A stretch of DNA of 25,646 nucleotides from the IMG/VR virus record IMGVR_UViG_3300031566_003703, positions 1 through 25,646 of that record; one strand, 5' to 3'. Source of the DNA: a virus. The translations under genes and the position numbers were made by a program. Under the pieces are notes generated by a model. That model was not told the DNA's origin. It did no database searches and saw only the letters and a program-made list of their open reading frames with translations. This document shows positions 14,357-22,603 of the stretch, piece after piece; within the stretch, counting starts at the first letter, position 1, and the number at the start of each line of letters is the position of its first letter.

Positions 14357-14500
14357 CTATGGGAGAGACAAATTAATCAGCCTTGCTTGTTCGGCCTCAT
14401 AAATAGCGGCGTCCATCTCATCGTCCGATCTCGTAATGAGCGGCGACGAAATTGGATGGCTGGCGACTATCTCCAGAGCAGCAACTTGAAGGAGTGGGGC
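14357..14500 (-). other. Gap with protein-like frame after the protease stop codons
   Basis: The 174-base gap between the protease and capsid genes contains a 47-codon stretch in the protease reading frame, after two TAA codons, that looks coding ('LEIVASHPISSPLITRS', then an internal ATG giving 'MDAAIYEAEQARLINLSLP'). The second TAA lies in the loop of a 5-bp GC hairpin (GGGGC/GCCCC, 14496-14512). There is no clear ribosome-binding site at the ATG. It may be the decayed end of a longer protease, or a mini-gene. Confidence 0.35.
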
Positions 14501-14521
14501 TTAACGCGCCCCGGACGAGCG

Positions 14522-15739
14522 TTACACTTTTCCCAAGGCGTTTCGCTCGTAAGAATCTTTAGCGTCCGCAATGATCTGTTGCGGATCGACAGTAGGTTTC
14601 ATATTAAACTCTTTTATCTCTGTGATCTTAAAAACTTTTGGTTCGGTTACTGATAAAACATCTTTGGTTTCAAAGCTTCCAATCTCGAATACAACCGAAT
14701 CGAATTGCTTTGGTTCGACGATAAACTCCGGCGGCTCCTTACCGAAGTCGTCTCGATAATGTTTGGCTAAATGATTATAAACACCCCGTCTGTTATCATT
14801 TGGTATTTTAGCGGTGAACAGTTGTAGTTTACTCATGGCTTCGACCAACCCATCCCAAACTAACGGATGGCTTGCTATCTTACGATGATGAATCAGTTTA
14901 TAAGATTTAGGCGATTCTTTATCGTCGTTATCTATCCAGGCCGCCATAATTGCTAACTGCTCAACGTTAGCCTCTCGTGTTTCTTCGGACAAACTCCAAC
15001 CGGCATTAACACCATCGACCGGTGTTTGGAAATACGGGATTGCCTTTTTGGAAACATCGGGTATCGGTGTATTGGGAGGCGAATAAAGACTTAATTCTTT
15101 TTGCATATCCACCGACATCTCTATCGTGCCTTTAGATACCGCCTCGATAGTGGCGTTCGGGTTGGCAGGCACATTGACGATGGAGAACTCTAAGAGTACA
15201 ACCTTATCGTGTATCCACCTAACACCTTTTAAGTTGGCGTCGGCTTTAATTTCTTCGTCGGTTGGTTCGTGACCGGCAATTGGAATAAACCCGATTGATA
15301 TAGTGTTTAATATTTCCTGTTGCATTAAGGTCAACACCTCCTCGGCCCGCGGTGTACCTTTAGCCATTAAACCTTTAGCTATTAAAGCGGTTTCACGTGT
15401 TACAGGATCGGTAAATCTTTTAATCCATCTTGCCCGACCGATTGCAGGTTGGATATAATCATGTGCCCACAATATCACCATATTTTTATTGTATTGGCGC
15501 AAATCAATACCTTCAGTGCTCACAATCTCATTATCGCGATCACGAATATTAGTAGTAATTTTGGCTATAAATTCCCTGTCGTTAAGTTTAATATCAGTAA
15601 TATTGACGGAATCTTTACCGACATATGACTTGCGGGTAAAGCCCTCTAGCATTGACGGATTAGTATAACCTTCGACGCTAATCTTTTGCTCGATTAACTT
15701 AACAATTTCTAATTCTTTTGTACTATATGTTATAGCCAT
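14522..15739 (-). CDS. Prohead protease, HK97 S78 family
   Basis: This 405-residue protein cleaves the capsid N-terminal region during assembly. Residues 45-205 match the S78 serine protease: 'VILWAHDY' with catalytic His93, 'ILNTISIGF' with Ser148, and 'VLLEFSIVNVPANPNA' near 187-202. Residues 245-335 carry a second domain often attached to phage proteases ('YKLIHHRKI', 'VWDGLVEAMSKLQ', 'VYNHLAKHYRDDFGKEPPEF'). The C terminus is a Lys/Glu-rich tail. The ATG at 15739 has an ATTGGAGTAATT site. It lies between portal and capsid, as is standard. The gap before it contains an inverted repeat, so transcription may start or be regulated there. Confidence 0.88.
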   Translation of the reverse strand: MAITYSTKELEIVKLIEQKISVEGYTNPSMLEGFTRKSYVGKDSVNITDIKLNDREFIAKITTNIRDRDNEIVSTEGIDLRQYNKNMVILWAHDYIQPAIGRARWIKRFTDPVTRETALIAKGLMAKGTPRAEEVLTLMQQEILNTISIGFIPIAGHEPTDEEIKADANLKGVRWIHDKVVLLEFSIVNVPANPNATIEAVSKGTIEMSVDMQKELSLYSPPNTPIPDVSKKAIPYFQTPVDGVNAGWSLSEETREANVEQLAIMAAWIDNDDKESPKSYKLIHHRKIASHPLVWDGLVEAMSKLQLFTAKIPNDNRRGVYNHLAKHYRDDFGKEPPEFIVEPKQFDSVVFEIGSFETKDVLSVTEPKVFKITEIKEFNMKPTVDPQQIIADAKDSYERNALGKV

Positions 15740-15777
15740 AATTACTCCAATTAAACAACTATTTTGTAGTCTATCGA

Positions 15778-15813
15778 AACTAAACTTATCTTTCTTGGCA
15801 TTAAAGTTTAGTT
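15778..15813. promoter_or_regulatory. Inverted repeat between portal and protease genes
   Basis: AACTAAACTT (15778-15787) and AAGTTTAGTT (15804-15813) form a perfect 10-bp inverted repeat with a 16-base spacer in an AT-rich 102-base gap. It could be an operator or an RNA hairpin. An AT-rich TATACT box lies upstream of it on the minus strand, but no convincing -35 box is visible. Confidence 0.4.
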
Positions 15814-15841
15814 AGTATATATATTCATTTGACATATAAAG

Positions 15842-18118
15842 TTATTCTGTCACCGGCAACCAGCTACATCGACAACTAGGATGCAACGGCTGAGACGGCT
15901 TCGAATCAATCGGAAACACTTGGCCGCTATAAGACATACATATTTCACAGGCATCACCCGCCGCATTCCATTCTAGTTTTGCAATGCCCGCTTGTTTGTA
16001 CGTATTAACCGAGCCTTCGCTTATAGCTTCAGCGGTTTCAGTTCTAGCAATCATGTTAGACCGCTGACGTAACTTATCTTTATATAATGCCTCGATCTGT
16101 TTGCGTTTTGGAACGAGCTTAGTCGGCTTGCCTGTTATTTTATCGGGATACCCGTCCTTAAACCTTTTCATCTCTTCCCATTGCCGTTTGTTCAATCCGA
16201 TATTGTCGCGTATCTCTGAAGCAATTTTAACATGCGTATTACCTTGATTTAATCCTTCGGTAATTATCCCCCGAACTACCGCCTCGGTATTCCTGGTGAT
16301 AGCAGTAACGCGAGAAACGGCATGTTGTTTAGCCCACTCTATCGCAGACGTCGGCCCAATGATCGGTAACGAAACAGCATTTGATATGTGTGCCGCGGCA
16401 AATTTACCACCGGCATTTAACGACCGTATAATCTGTGGACTTAACGTAGCAACCCCCGACTCTTCAACAGCATGCCAGGCCATAACGGTAGATGATTCGT
16501 AGGCGTTTATACTGCCTATAGTAAACTGGTTAATAAACGGCATAACAATAACTGTTGTGGCCGCGAACCAAGCCAACGCCGCCCGTTCCATATCGGCTTC
16601 AATCTTGTTTAGTTCATCAAGGTCGGTAGTCACCGTTAGTGTTTTATTGTGATTATTACATTCATGATGAAGACTTATAGCCTTTGCCATAATAACAGCA
16701 GCTCGAGCTTTTTCGGTATCGGCATCCGATTCGTTTTCAGCATCGGAACCATCGCCGCCAAACGCGGGCGGTAGTACAGGTTTAGGCGGATTAATGATTT
16801 GGTCTAACGTCTTTAATCCGCTTGGCACTAATATCGTGTCGCCGCCAGGTACAGGTTCCAGTCCGTCCATTTCCCGCACTTCGTCGATAGTTAAGTTTCC
16901 TAGTTTTTGCCGCTCAGTCTGTTTCCTTAATTGAAACAACTTATCTTGTGGAACCGGATCGTCGGGAGCTACAAATAGTTTATCATCGTATGACGGCATG
17001 ATGTTTTGATTAATCATATCCGCTTCATCAATAACTAACGGTTTAATCGTGTCCTGCATATAAGTATAATTAGCCGCCTCCGCGTGTGCCCGCGTGCTGT
17101 TCTCTGTCACCTTAGATACCGGCACACCAAATATACCGAATATTTTTTGTAGTGTTTGATTCATCCCCTTTTCATAATTAATATCAGTAGGCTTCCAGGC
17201 CAACGGCAACGGTTTCAGCCCGCTATGTAAAATGGCAAACTTACCCGCGTTAGCAAATCCGACATGTAATCGCATCAACTCTTTACGTTGCCGTTCGATA
17301 GATGTATCGTTGACAAATTCGTCCGTGCCTAATACGAAAGGAATAATCGCCCCGTTGTCTAAAATCGCCCGTTCGTATTCGTCAAAATTGGCATTTAACG
17401 TCACCGCTAAATACGCCGCCTCCATCGGACCTAACCCATAATACATCGACTTGACGGAGGGGAATTTAAAATGAACTACATTTGATGGATCAAATTCTTC
17501 TTGATTATTCGGCTCTAAACCATAAGTATAGCTTTTAATAAACTTTTCTTGGTCTGAAATAATCTTGACACATTGCGACGGCATAACCCAAATGGATTGC
17601 GGGACGCCGTTTAGGTCTTTAGCGACCAACCAATAAGCGTTGCCGGTTACTTGCTTATACAACTGGGTTAATGCTCGAAGACTAAATCCGTTCAAGAATT
17701 GATTGACTTCGCGCGACAAATTAAGCCACGGGTGATCCAATACTTCTTCAACATCAACCGCCTTATTCATATACGGTATTAATTCGGGCGTGTTAAAAAA
17801 TCGCTCTTTAGTCGCCTTGGATACCGAGCGGGTAGGCACGTTACGTCTAATTTTACAACTGCCACGAGGAGTGCCCCGAAACAGACGCAACGGATTAGCC
17901 GCCACCGCATTAGCGTTGCGGTTAGCACAGGCATACGCCCAGCCACTATACTCTTTGATTAACGCCAGATAATCTACCGGCGTAGATATTCCGCGCTCAA
18001 ACGACGAATACTTAGGCAATGACGCCCGGATAAATCGACGTATATCGGGTGGCAACTTTTCGAGTTCGCCTGCGAATTTACGATTATCTAACCATCGAGA
18101 AATGATGGGTATTTTCAT
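15842..18118 (-). CDS. Portal protein fused to MuF-like domain
   Basis: This 758-residue protein combines two head-assembly functions. Residues 1-450 are an HK97-type portal ('DYLALIKEYSGWAYACANRN', 'YKQVTGNAYWLVAKD', 'NVVHFKFPSVKSMYYGLGPM', 'LQKIFGIFGVPVSKV'), the dodecameric channel for DNA. After an acidic linker near 455-475, the rest is a MuF/SPP1 gp7-like helical domain ending in 'AGDACEICMSYSGQVFP' and 'PLHPSCRCSWLPV', the usual zinc-like Cys/His pattern; 'ARTETAEAISEGSVNTY' is also characteristic. Fusions of this kind are known in some phages, whereas most keep two genes. The start is ATG at 18118, with only a weak ribosome-binding site. Confidence 0.88.
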   Translation of the reverse strand: MKIPIISRWLDNRKFAGELEKLPPDIRRFIRASLPKYSSFERGISTPVDYLALIKEYSGWAYACANRNANAVAANPLRLFRGTPRGSCKIRRNVPTRSVSKATKERFFNTPELIPYMNKAVDVEEVLDHPWLNLSREVNQFLNGFSLRALTQLYKQVTGNAYWLVAKDLNGVPQSIWVMPSQCVKIISDQEKFIKSYTYGLEPNNQEEFDPSNVVHFKFPSVKSMYYGLGPMEAAYLAVTLNANFDEYERAILDNGAIIPFVLGTDEFVNDTSIERQRKELMRLHVGFANAGKFAILHSGLKPLPLAWKPTDINYEKGMNQTLQKIFGIFGVPVSKVTENSTRAHAEAANYTYMQDTIKPLVIDEADMINQNIMPSYDDKLFVAPDDPVPQDKLFQLRKQTERQKLGNLTIDEVREMDGLEPVPGGDTILVPSGLKTLDQIINPPKPVLPPAFGGDGSDAENESDADTEKARAAVIMAKAISLHHECNNHNKTLTVTTDLDELNKIEADMERAALAWFAATTVIVMPFINQFTIGSINAYESSTVMAWHAVEESGVATLSPQIIRSLNAGGKFAAAHISNAVSLPIIGPTSAIEWAKQHAVSRVTAITRNTEAVVRGIITEGLNQGNTHVKIASEIRDNIGLNKRQWEEMKRFKDGYPDKITGKPTKLVPKRKQIEALYKDKLRQRSNMIARTETAEAISEGSVNTYKQAGIAKLEWNAAGDACEICMSYSGQVFPIDSKPSQPLHPSCRCSWLPVTE

Positions 18119-18212
18119 GTTATGTCCACATTGAATGTGTGTTTATTGATATGATTGCCCCCGGAAAATTGATATTAATATTCTTGGTATTTACGCTAGG
18201 AGAATAAATAGT

Positions 18213-18638
18213 CTATTTTTTCGGGCGGGCTTTTGGCTTGGGTAGCGGATTAGGTGGCCCTTTGGTATAAAACTTCGCAATAATCGGTGCGTATTTCTCT
18301 AATAAAACATCCATTTTTTCTGCTGATTTTCGCAACAGACAGGCGATGTCTTTGTTTGCGTTTTCAAGTGTGACTATGCGACCATGAATATCGGTAACTA
18401 CCTTGGAACCGTCTTTGTCGATCCGCAATAAAATTGTAGCTAATGCTTTCTCGTTTCGTTCAAGTTCTCTAATGCGACGGTACGCGGCATCAGCAATAAA
18501 CCGTATGTGTTTTAAACAATCATCTCTGGTATGCCTGAACGTCCGAATCTCTTTAAAAATACCAGTCACATGTGAACTGCCACATAAACGACAAGTATCA
18601 CTATCGTGATTTATCGGTGTTCTTTTTTTCCAAAACAT
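18213..18638 (-). CDS. Hypothetical protein with zinc-knuckle-like N terminus and coiled coil
   Basis: This 141-residue protein starts 'MFWKKRTPINHDSDTCRLCGSSH', where the C-x-x-C followed by His could bind metal with a later Cys. Residues 40-120 form a long charged helix ('AYRRIRELERNEKALATILL', 'HGRIVTLENANKDIACLLRK') likely to be a coiled coil. The tail is Pro/Lys-rich ('PPNPLPKPKARPKK'). The ATG has an AGGAAAGGAACAAG site. It lies just before the portal gene. I recognise no family. Confidence 0.6.
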   Translation of the reverse strand: MFWKKRTPINHDSDTCRLCGSSHVTGIFKEIRTFRHTRDDCLKHIRFIADAAYRRIRELERNEKALATILLRIDKDGSKVVTDIHGRIVTLENANKDIACLLRKSAEKMDVLLEKYAPIIAKFYTKGPPNPLPKPKARPKK

Positions 18639-18663
18639 CTTGTTCCTTTCCTAATATCCGTAT

Positions 18664-18927
18664 TTATTTTTGCACATTTCGTTTCAGTCTTTTAGTCGTA
18701 CCATCGGAGTTGAGTTTAAATGCACTGTAAACCACCTTCTCTAAAGCGGCAATACGTTCGGCCTGTGTCGGCGACTTCGATGGTTCGATTTTAGGTTCAA
18801 CTTTTGCTTCAATTACCGGCTTCGACTTTTGAATTGGCGGTTCAACTTCCGGCTTCGGTTCAACCGGCATTCGTTTTTGTGTTTCAGCTTCCAAGACTTT
18901 GGTTAGATAGGTTTTGTTTGTTAGCAT
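18664..18927 (-). CDS. Hypothetical Pro/Glu/Lys-rich protein
   Basis: This 87-residue protein has a central low-complexity linker of Pro-Lys-Pro and Glu-Val-Glu repeats (about residues 18-52, with 'EPKPEVEPP' and 'KVEPKIEPSK'), flanked by short helical ends including 'QAERIAALEKVVYSAFKL'. It is likely disordered in the middle. The ATG has an AAAGGATAACTT site. No family is recognised. Confidence 0.55.
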   Translation of the reverse strand: MLTNKTYLTKVLEAETQKRMPVEPKPEVEPPIQKSKPVIEAKVEPKIEPSKSPTQAERIAALEKVVYSAFKLNSDGTTKRLKRNVQK

Positions 18928-18930
18928 AAG

Positions 18931-19236
18931 TTATCCTTTAATAATTAAATTGTATTTTGCTTGAATATCATTCGTTATATTCGACAGCACCGACATCCTT
19001 TTATTTAGAGCCGGAATTAATGCCTTAAAATCAGAGGCGGGCAATATAGTATTTACGTCGGTCATTACATTATCTATCCCGGTAGCGGCATGGCTATTTA
19101 AGTCGATTTCGATTGTATCGTTATCACCGATCTTTTCCATTATTTCTATCAGGCGCTTGATTCGTTTGTGCTCTACCTTGCATTTGCCATACAAAGATAT
19201 GTCATTGGCCAAATCATCCATGTTTACGTTTGTCAT
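18931..19236 (-). CDS. Hypothetical helical protein
   Basis: This 101-residue, acidic and mainly helical protein shows heptad-like hydrophobic spacing in 'EHKRIKRLIEIMEKIG' and 'LIPALNKRMSVLSNITNDI', so it probably forms a coiled coil. It has a single Cys, no membrane segment and no catalytic motif. The ATG is preceded by GAGGATTAGGAT, in which the TAG ends the upstream membrane-protein gene. Function is unknown. Confidence 0.6.
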   Translation of the reverse strand: MTNVNMDDLANDISLYGKCKVEHKRIKRLIEIMEKIGDNDTIEIDLNSHAATGIDNVMTDVNTILPASDFKALIPALNKRMSVLSNITNDIQAKYNLIIKG

Positions 19237-19239
19237 ATC

Positions 19240-19413
19240 CTAATCCTCAATTTCATCTTCTATTCGATCAAGAGCCGAAAGTATCCCGTCACACTTATCT
19301 ATCTCTCTCGAAATGGCTTTACCAAGATCACGCAATCTCCACAGTGACCATATAAATATTCCGGCAACCAGTGGTAAATATATATAAAACATGGCCCACT
19401 CGTAATCATTCAT
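19240..19413 (-). CDS. 57-residue single-pass membrane protein
   Basis: The frame starts 'MNDYEWAMFYIYLPLVAG' and has one hydrophobic helix of about 22 residues (6-27), followed by an acidic, coiled-coil-like tail ('ISREIDKCDGILSALDRIE'). The ATG at 19413 overlaps the stop of the upstream gene by 8 bases. Orientation is probably N-out with Arg/Lys after the helix. Size and topology would fit a small holin, spanin or membrane anchor, but neighbouring lysis genes are absent, so no function is assigned. Confidence 0.6.
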   Translation of the reverse strand: MNDYEWAMFYIYLPLVAGIFIWSLWRLRDLGKAISREIDKCDGILSALDRIEDEIED

Positions 19414-19639
19414 CCTTCACCGCTTCCCAACAGTCCTCGGTAAAATAATCGTAATCCTTATCCATTAAATCAGTACTCATCAGCTCGATATGCCGCCGCT
19501 GCTCGTCTAATTTCGCCTGTTGTATTTTATTGTTAATTACTTTATCGCGTTCGATTTCTTGCCAACGTAGAAACGCGGCGAACCGTTCCTTTGTTGGAAA
19601 CATCTTAGCGAATAATTTACCGGCTTGGGCTAGGTTCAT
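19406..19639 (-). CDS. Hypothetical small helical protein
   Basis: This 77-residue, charged and entirely helical-looking protein contains 'FPTKERFAAFLRWQEIERD' and 'QQAKLDEQRRHIELM'. It has a single Cys near the end and no membrane segment. The ATG overlaps the stop of the preceding gene as ATGA, and its own stop overlaps the next start. Coupling in this chain of small genes is its best-supported property. Confidence 0.6.
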   Translation of the reverse strand: MNLAQAGKLFAKMFPTKERFAAFLRWQEIERDKVINNKIQQAKLDEQRRHIELMSTDLMDKDYDYFTEDCWEAVKDE

Positions 19640-19812
19640 TTAGCAATCTTCTTGGCGGCGTCTAATATAGCCTTGTTTTGCATAATCTGTAATGTTATAT
19701 CTAAAATCGCTAAATCTCTATCCCTCCCATCCAAAATACCCATCTCGTCGGCCATAGCTTTAGCGTGTTTTATCGCACCTGTTTGGAATGGTGTTAATTT
19801 CCCTTTTATCAT
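19636..19812 (-). CDS. Hypothetical 58-residue protein
   Basis: The frame starts 'MIKGKLTPFQTGAIKHAKAM' and ends 'LDAAKKIAK'. It is a mostly helical, Lys- and Asp-balanced small protein. The ATG at 19812 has a textbook GGAAAGGATTTGAG leader, and the TGA overlaps the next ATG as ATGA. No family is recognised. Confidence 0.6.
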   Translation of the reverse strand: MIKGKLTPFQTGAIKHAKAMADEMGILDGRDRDLAILDITLQIMQNKAILDAAKKIAK

Positions 19813-19833
19813 CTCAAATCCTTTCCGTTAGAT

Positions 19834-20097
19834 TCAACCAATTATACCTAAAGCAAATCTGCATCCAGGACAAACATAATCGCCATCACATTGACATTGA
19901 TAGAATAATTCTGGCCTGCCTTTGGGGTCATCCTTTAATTGACAGGTTGCCGGAATACTAGAGGTATCCGCATGCTTATTGTTTTTGTCGTAACAACAAA
20001 ACCTTCTTTTGTCTTGTTCGTTGTCAGGATGACCGACAAGGCGAAACTCGCAATCCATTTCATCACACTTTATCAATCTAAGTTTATAATCACTCAT
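19834..20097 (-). CDS. Small Cys-rich, probably zinc-binding protein
   Basis: This 87-residue protein has about ten Cys residues: 'IKCDEMDCEFRLVGH' near 8-22, 'FCCYD', 'ATCQLKDD' and 'YQCQCDGDYVCPGCRFALG' near the end. The pairs could hold one or two zinc ions. I chose the ATG at 20097 because GGAAAGGATTGGCG is placed for it; a TTG 6 bases upstream is less likely. It resembles the many small zinc-finger proteins near phage terminases, without a specific family match. Confidence 0.6.
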   Translation of the reverse strand: MSDYKLRLIKCDEMDCEFRLVGHPDNEQDKRRFCCYDKNNKHADTSSIPATCQLKDDPKGRPELFYQCQCDGDYVCPGCRFALGIIG

Positions 20098-20136
20098 CGC
20101 CAATCCTTTCCGTTAAGTCCATACGCCAGATTCATC

Positions 20137-20346
20137 TTAGATTTTTGGCCCGCACTTACCACAATAGTATTTTGTGGTATCATTCGTAAATATCTCGCCT
20201 CTGGGATATGGAGCATCAAAGCATTGCATAATCAACGTTGCGATTCTCCATTTATCGGGGATTCTATCGCCCTCATGGCCCGGCTTGAAAACCACTGTTT
20301 CGCCACAATCATCACAAGTAAACTTTTTGGTTATTTCTATTCCCAT
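20137..20346 (-). CDS. Small zinc-ribbon protein
   Basis: This 69-residue protein has 'KFTCDDCGETVVFKPG' at 8-23 and 'YYCGKCGPKI' at the C terminus: two C-x-x-C knuckles as in a classic zinc ribbon. A 'PDKWRIATLIM' segment lies between. Its ATG lies inside the 3' end of the large terminase gene (10-base overlap). Such ribbons beside terminase genes are common in phages, with no defined role. Confidence 0.65.
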   Translation of the reverse strand: MGIEITKKFTCDDCGETVVFKPGHEGDRIPDKWRIATLIMQCFDAPYPRGEIFTNDTTKYYCGKCGPKI

Positions 20347-21794
20347 AATCCTGCCATCTCCGTTTCCACTTCTAAATCCTTAATACTCAATATTTTTTTT
20401 CCTTCATCCACCATCGAATCTAAATCAGATATAGTCAACGCCCCGCCCGGTATCGCATCGTCGTTGATTTTCGGAGGTTCCATTTTATCGCTAAACAATA
20501 TCATCGGCGAATCTAGTTCGGTGCTGTAAATGATATATCGCAAAGCATCCACGGTGTGATCGTCTTTTTTAGCAGGCTCGTCATTGGGATCACGTAAATC
20601 AGTTCCTTCTGGGTAATGGTAGGCTGCCAACTCTCTGATAAGATTGACACAATTATCGTGGATATATAATCTTGGTTTTCCATCTGCCTGAACCTTCAGT
20701 GCCCGCTGGACCGCTTCTATCCCGTTTCTGACAGCTTTTTTAGCCGGGGTGGTCTGGATGCCGTACTCCCACAGTTCAGCCCGATCCTGGGCATCGTGGT
20801 CGGCATAGGTGGCGTTATAAACATCAGCCCCACCAACCATCTTAATCCGGTTAGCATGTGTAGCCAGAGTGGTTTGCGCCCGGTAGTACTCATTATAAGC
20901 GTGCCACCGGTTGTCACAGTCACGCGCCAACCATAAGGTAGTAAACGGGTTGTTAAAGCCAAAGTCTATTCCTCGATATCGCTCCCATGATGTGGGAATA
21001 TCGAATCGTGGTATAACGTGGGTCTGTTTGCTAAATGTCTTGTAAACTGCCCCCATGAACGACGCGAAGTGGCCTTTAATTCTAGTCTCTTGTACTTCTT
21101 CCGGCCATTCCGCAATGAGTGCATCAATAACAGAATCAGCAACGTAGCCGCCACGAGAGATACGATTATCATTGAGATTAGCATAAAATACCTCATACCC
21201 ATCAGGTAGCGTATTAAACTTATCTTCCAGCCACGCCTGCGGTCGAATCGGCGTCATCGACCAGGCAAGAAACGAATCAGGCTTTTCTAACCGAGCCTGC
21301 ATCTCTAACCAAATCGCATGAGCGTCGTGACCACACTGCTCGTCGGGATATATCGCGTCAATCGCCCTGCCTTCAAACGCTTTTCTTCCTTGATCGAACG
21401 ACTTGAATTCGATCTTGTTGCCATTAATAAGGGGGATTTTTTTGGGTATACTATCTTGCTTGTTATGCCAGATTATCGGGTGGGCGATTTGATTATCGGG
21501 CAAATAGTTTTTTATCTTCTCCTGCCACAACAACTCCCCCACCAGTGGCCAAGTATCGGCACACGCCCAGATAGTGGCGTTCGGCGGCGTTGTGCGGGTT
21601 TGATGTACGCCCAGGGCGTAGGTGGTCAAATCGTAGCCGATGTTGGATTCGGACTTGCCTGACCGGTTGCCGCCTGATATGAACCGATACTTTGCTGCCG
21701 ACTGGTGGAATAATTCAGGTGCGGGTAGAGGTTTGTAGACGCAAATCGCCTTGCCCAGTTGTTTAATGGATTGGATTAGGCGGGGGTTAGTCAT
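20337..21794 (-). CDS. terL: Terminase large subunit
   Basis: This 485-residue motor packages DNA into proheads. The ATPase half shows Walker A 'GGNRSGKS' (41-48), Walker B 'AIYPDE' with Asp151-Glu152, and the coupling motif 'LAWSMTP' (176-182). The RNase-H-like nuclease half starts 'YRGIDFGFNNP' with metal Asp277, has a second acidic site in 'ATYADHDAQDRAELWEYG', and ends with 'DDHTVDALRYIIY', the conserved D-H-x-x-D-A-x-R-Y motif. It is complete in length for the family. The ATG overlaps the stop of the small zinc-protein gene upstream. The probable small subunit lies about 1.1 kb upstream, separated by small genes. Confidence 0.92.
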   Translation of the reverse strand: MTNPRLIQSIKQLGKAICVYKPLPAPELFHQSAAKYRFISGGNRSGKSESNIGYDLTTYALGVHQTRTTPPNATIWACADTWPLVGELLWQEKIKNYLPDNQIAHPIIWHNKQDSIPKKIPLINGNKIEFKSFDQGRKAFEGRAIDAIYPDEQCGHDAHAIWLEMQARLEKPDSFLAWSMTPIRPQAWLEDKFNTLPDGYEVFYANLNDNRISRGGYVADSVIDALIAEWPEEVQETRIKGHFASFMGAVYKTFSKQTHVIPRFDIPTSWERYRGIDFGFNNPFTTLWLARDCDNRWHAYNEYYRAQTTLATHANRIKMVGGADVYNATYADHDAQDRAELWEYGIQTTPAKKAVRNGIEAVQRALKVQADGKPRLYIHDNCVNLIRELAAYHYPEGTDLRDPNDEPAKKDDHTVDALRYIIYSTELDSPMILFSDKMEPPKINDDAIPGGALTISDLDSMVDEGKKILSIKDLEVETEMAGLWE

Positions 21795-21954
21795 CTAAAG
21801 ATTCGATTTGTGTTTTATTGCACTTCTCGCATTTGCGTCGCTGAAACCTTTTAGTGTATCTTATAATCTTGCCGCTAGCGTCACAAACGCCTACCGTGCT
21901 CATAATTTTTTCAAATGTTTCCCATTTCCCCCATTTATGAAACCAGCATCGCAT
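21787..21954 (-). CDS. 55-residue zinc-ribbon-like protein
   Basis: The frame starts 'MRCWFHKWGKWETFEK' and ends with 'RRKCEKCNKTQIESLDD'. The Cys/His and Trp pairs, plus the C-terminal C-x-x-C, are typical of small phage zinc ribbons. The ATG at 21954 has a GGAAAGGAATAAC site. Its TAA overlaps the terminase start by 8 bases, so the two are probably translated in coupling. Confidence 0.6.
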   Translation of the reverse strand: MRCWFHKWGKWETFEKIMSTVGVCDASGKIIRYTKRFQRRKCEKCNKTQIESLDD

Positions 21955-21968
21955 GTTATTCCTTTCCG

Positions 21969-22271
21969 TTAAATCTTTATATAAACCTCTGTAAACGGGT
22001 CGCCATTATCATGGGTATATGTTCGAGATATTATATTGGGCTGAAAGTCAAATTTGAGTACATCGACATACTTATAGTCAATATCAGGTTTAATCGTTCC
22101 CACACACTTTGGCTTGTCGCCGTCAACCTGCATCATAATGCGTAACGATCCATGAGACACCACAAGGCTGCCAAAAACCCCACAGCTAGTCTTGTTATCC
22201 TCGATCCACACATTAACCCGATTGTCGGCCTGCGGTTCGTCTTTGCCTGCCATCAGTTTTATCTTGCTCAT
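21969..22271 (-). CDS. Hypothetical protein, beta-rich
   Basis: This 100-residue soluble protein with strand-like alternation has 'NRVNVWIEDNKTSCGVFGSL', 'SHGSLRIMMQVDGDKPKC' and 'KFDFQPNIISRTYTHD'. No membrane segment or catalytic motif is seen. The ATG has a GGAAAGGACGAT site. No family is recognised. Confidence 0.6.
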   Translation of the reverse strand: MSKIKLMAGKDEPQADNRVNVWIEDNKTSCGVFGSLVVSHGSLRIMMQVDGDKPKCVGTIKPDIDYKYVDVLKFDFQPNIISRTYTHDNGDPFTEVYIKI

Positions 22272-22289
22272 ATCGTCCTTTCCTTCATG

Positions 22290-22586
22290 TTACCGATCCT
22301 TCCATATTCCATCATCGTCCAGACTTACGCCGTCGTCGTCACACCAAAACACCTCAACCAACTCTCCCCAATCTCTGTTAGGCCTTAACAATCGGTGTAA
22401 TTTTTTACGGTCGAATCGAGCCTGCCCTAACGGGTCTGTCGTCATAGTCTTGGTATTCATCTCGTGGACAAAACGCTTAATGGCTATTGGTATATGCCAC
22501 GATTCGCGACCACTTGGGATTTGTATCTTTTTCCAGAATTGTCCGTTTACAAAAAACGGAAACTCTTCGTATTTGTCATTAAGCAT
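22290..22586 (-). CDS. Hypothetical protein
   Basis: This 98-residue protein contains aromatic and charged clusters ('FPFFVNGQFWKKIQIPSG', 'ESWHIPIAIKRFVHEM') and ends with an Asp-rich 'WCDDDGVSLDDDGIWKDR'. It has a single Cys. Initiation is weak: the purine-rich AAGAAAAGAATAA lies far upstream of the ATG. It follows the broken frame at 22604-22894. No family is recognised. Confidence 0.55.
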   Translation of the reverse strand: MLNDKYEEFPFFVNGQFWKKIQIPSGRESWHIPIAIKRFVHEMNTKTMTTDPLGQARFDRKKLHRLLRPNRDWGELVEVFWCDDDGVSLDDDGIWKDR

Positions 22587-22603
22587 CGCGTGTTATTCTT
22601 TTC

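Noticed and set aside
19939-20529. A 196-codon plus-strand frame over the small genes and terminase end
   Set aside because: It opposes three better-supported genes with ribosome-binding sites and Cys motifs; no family signal.
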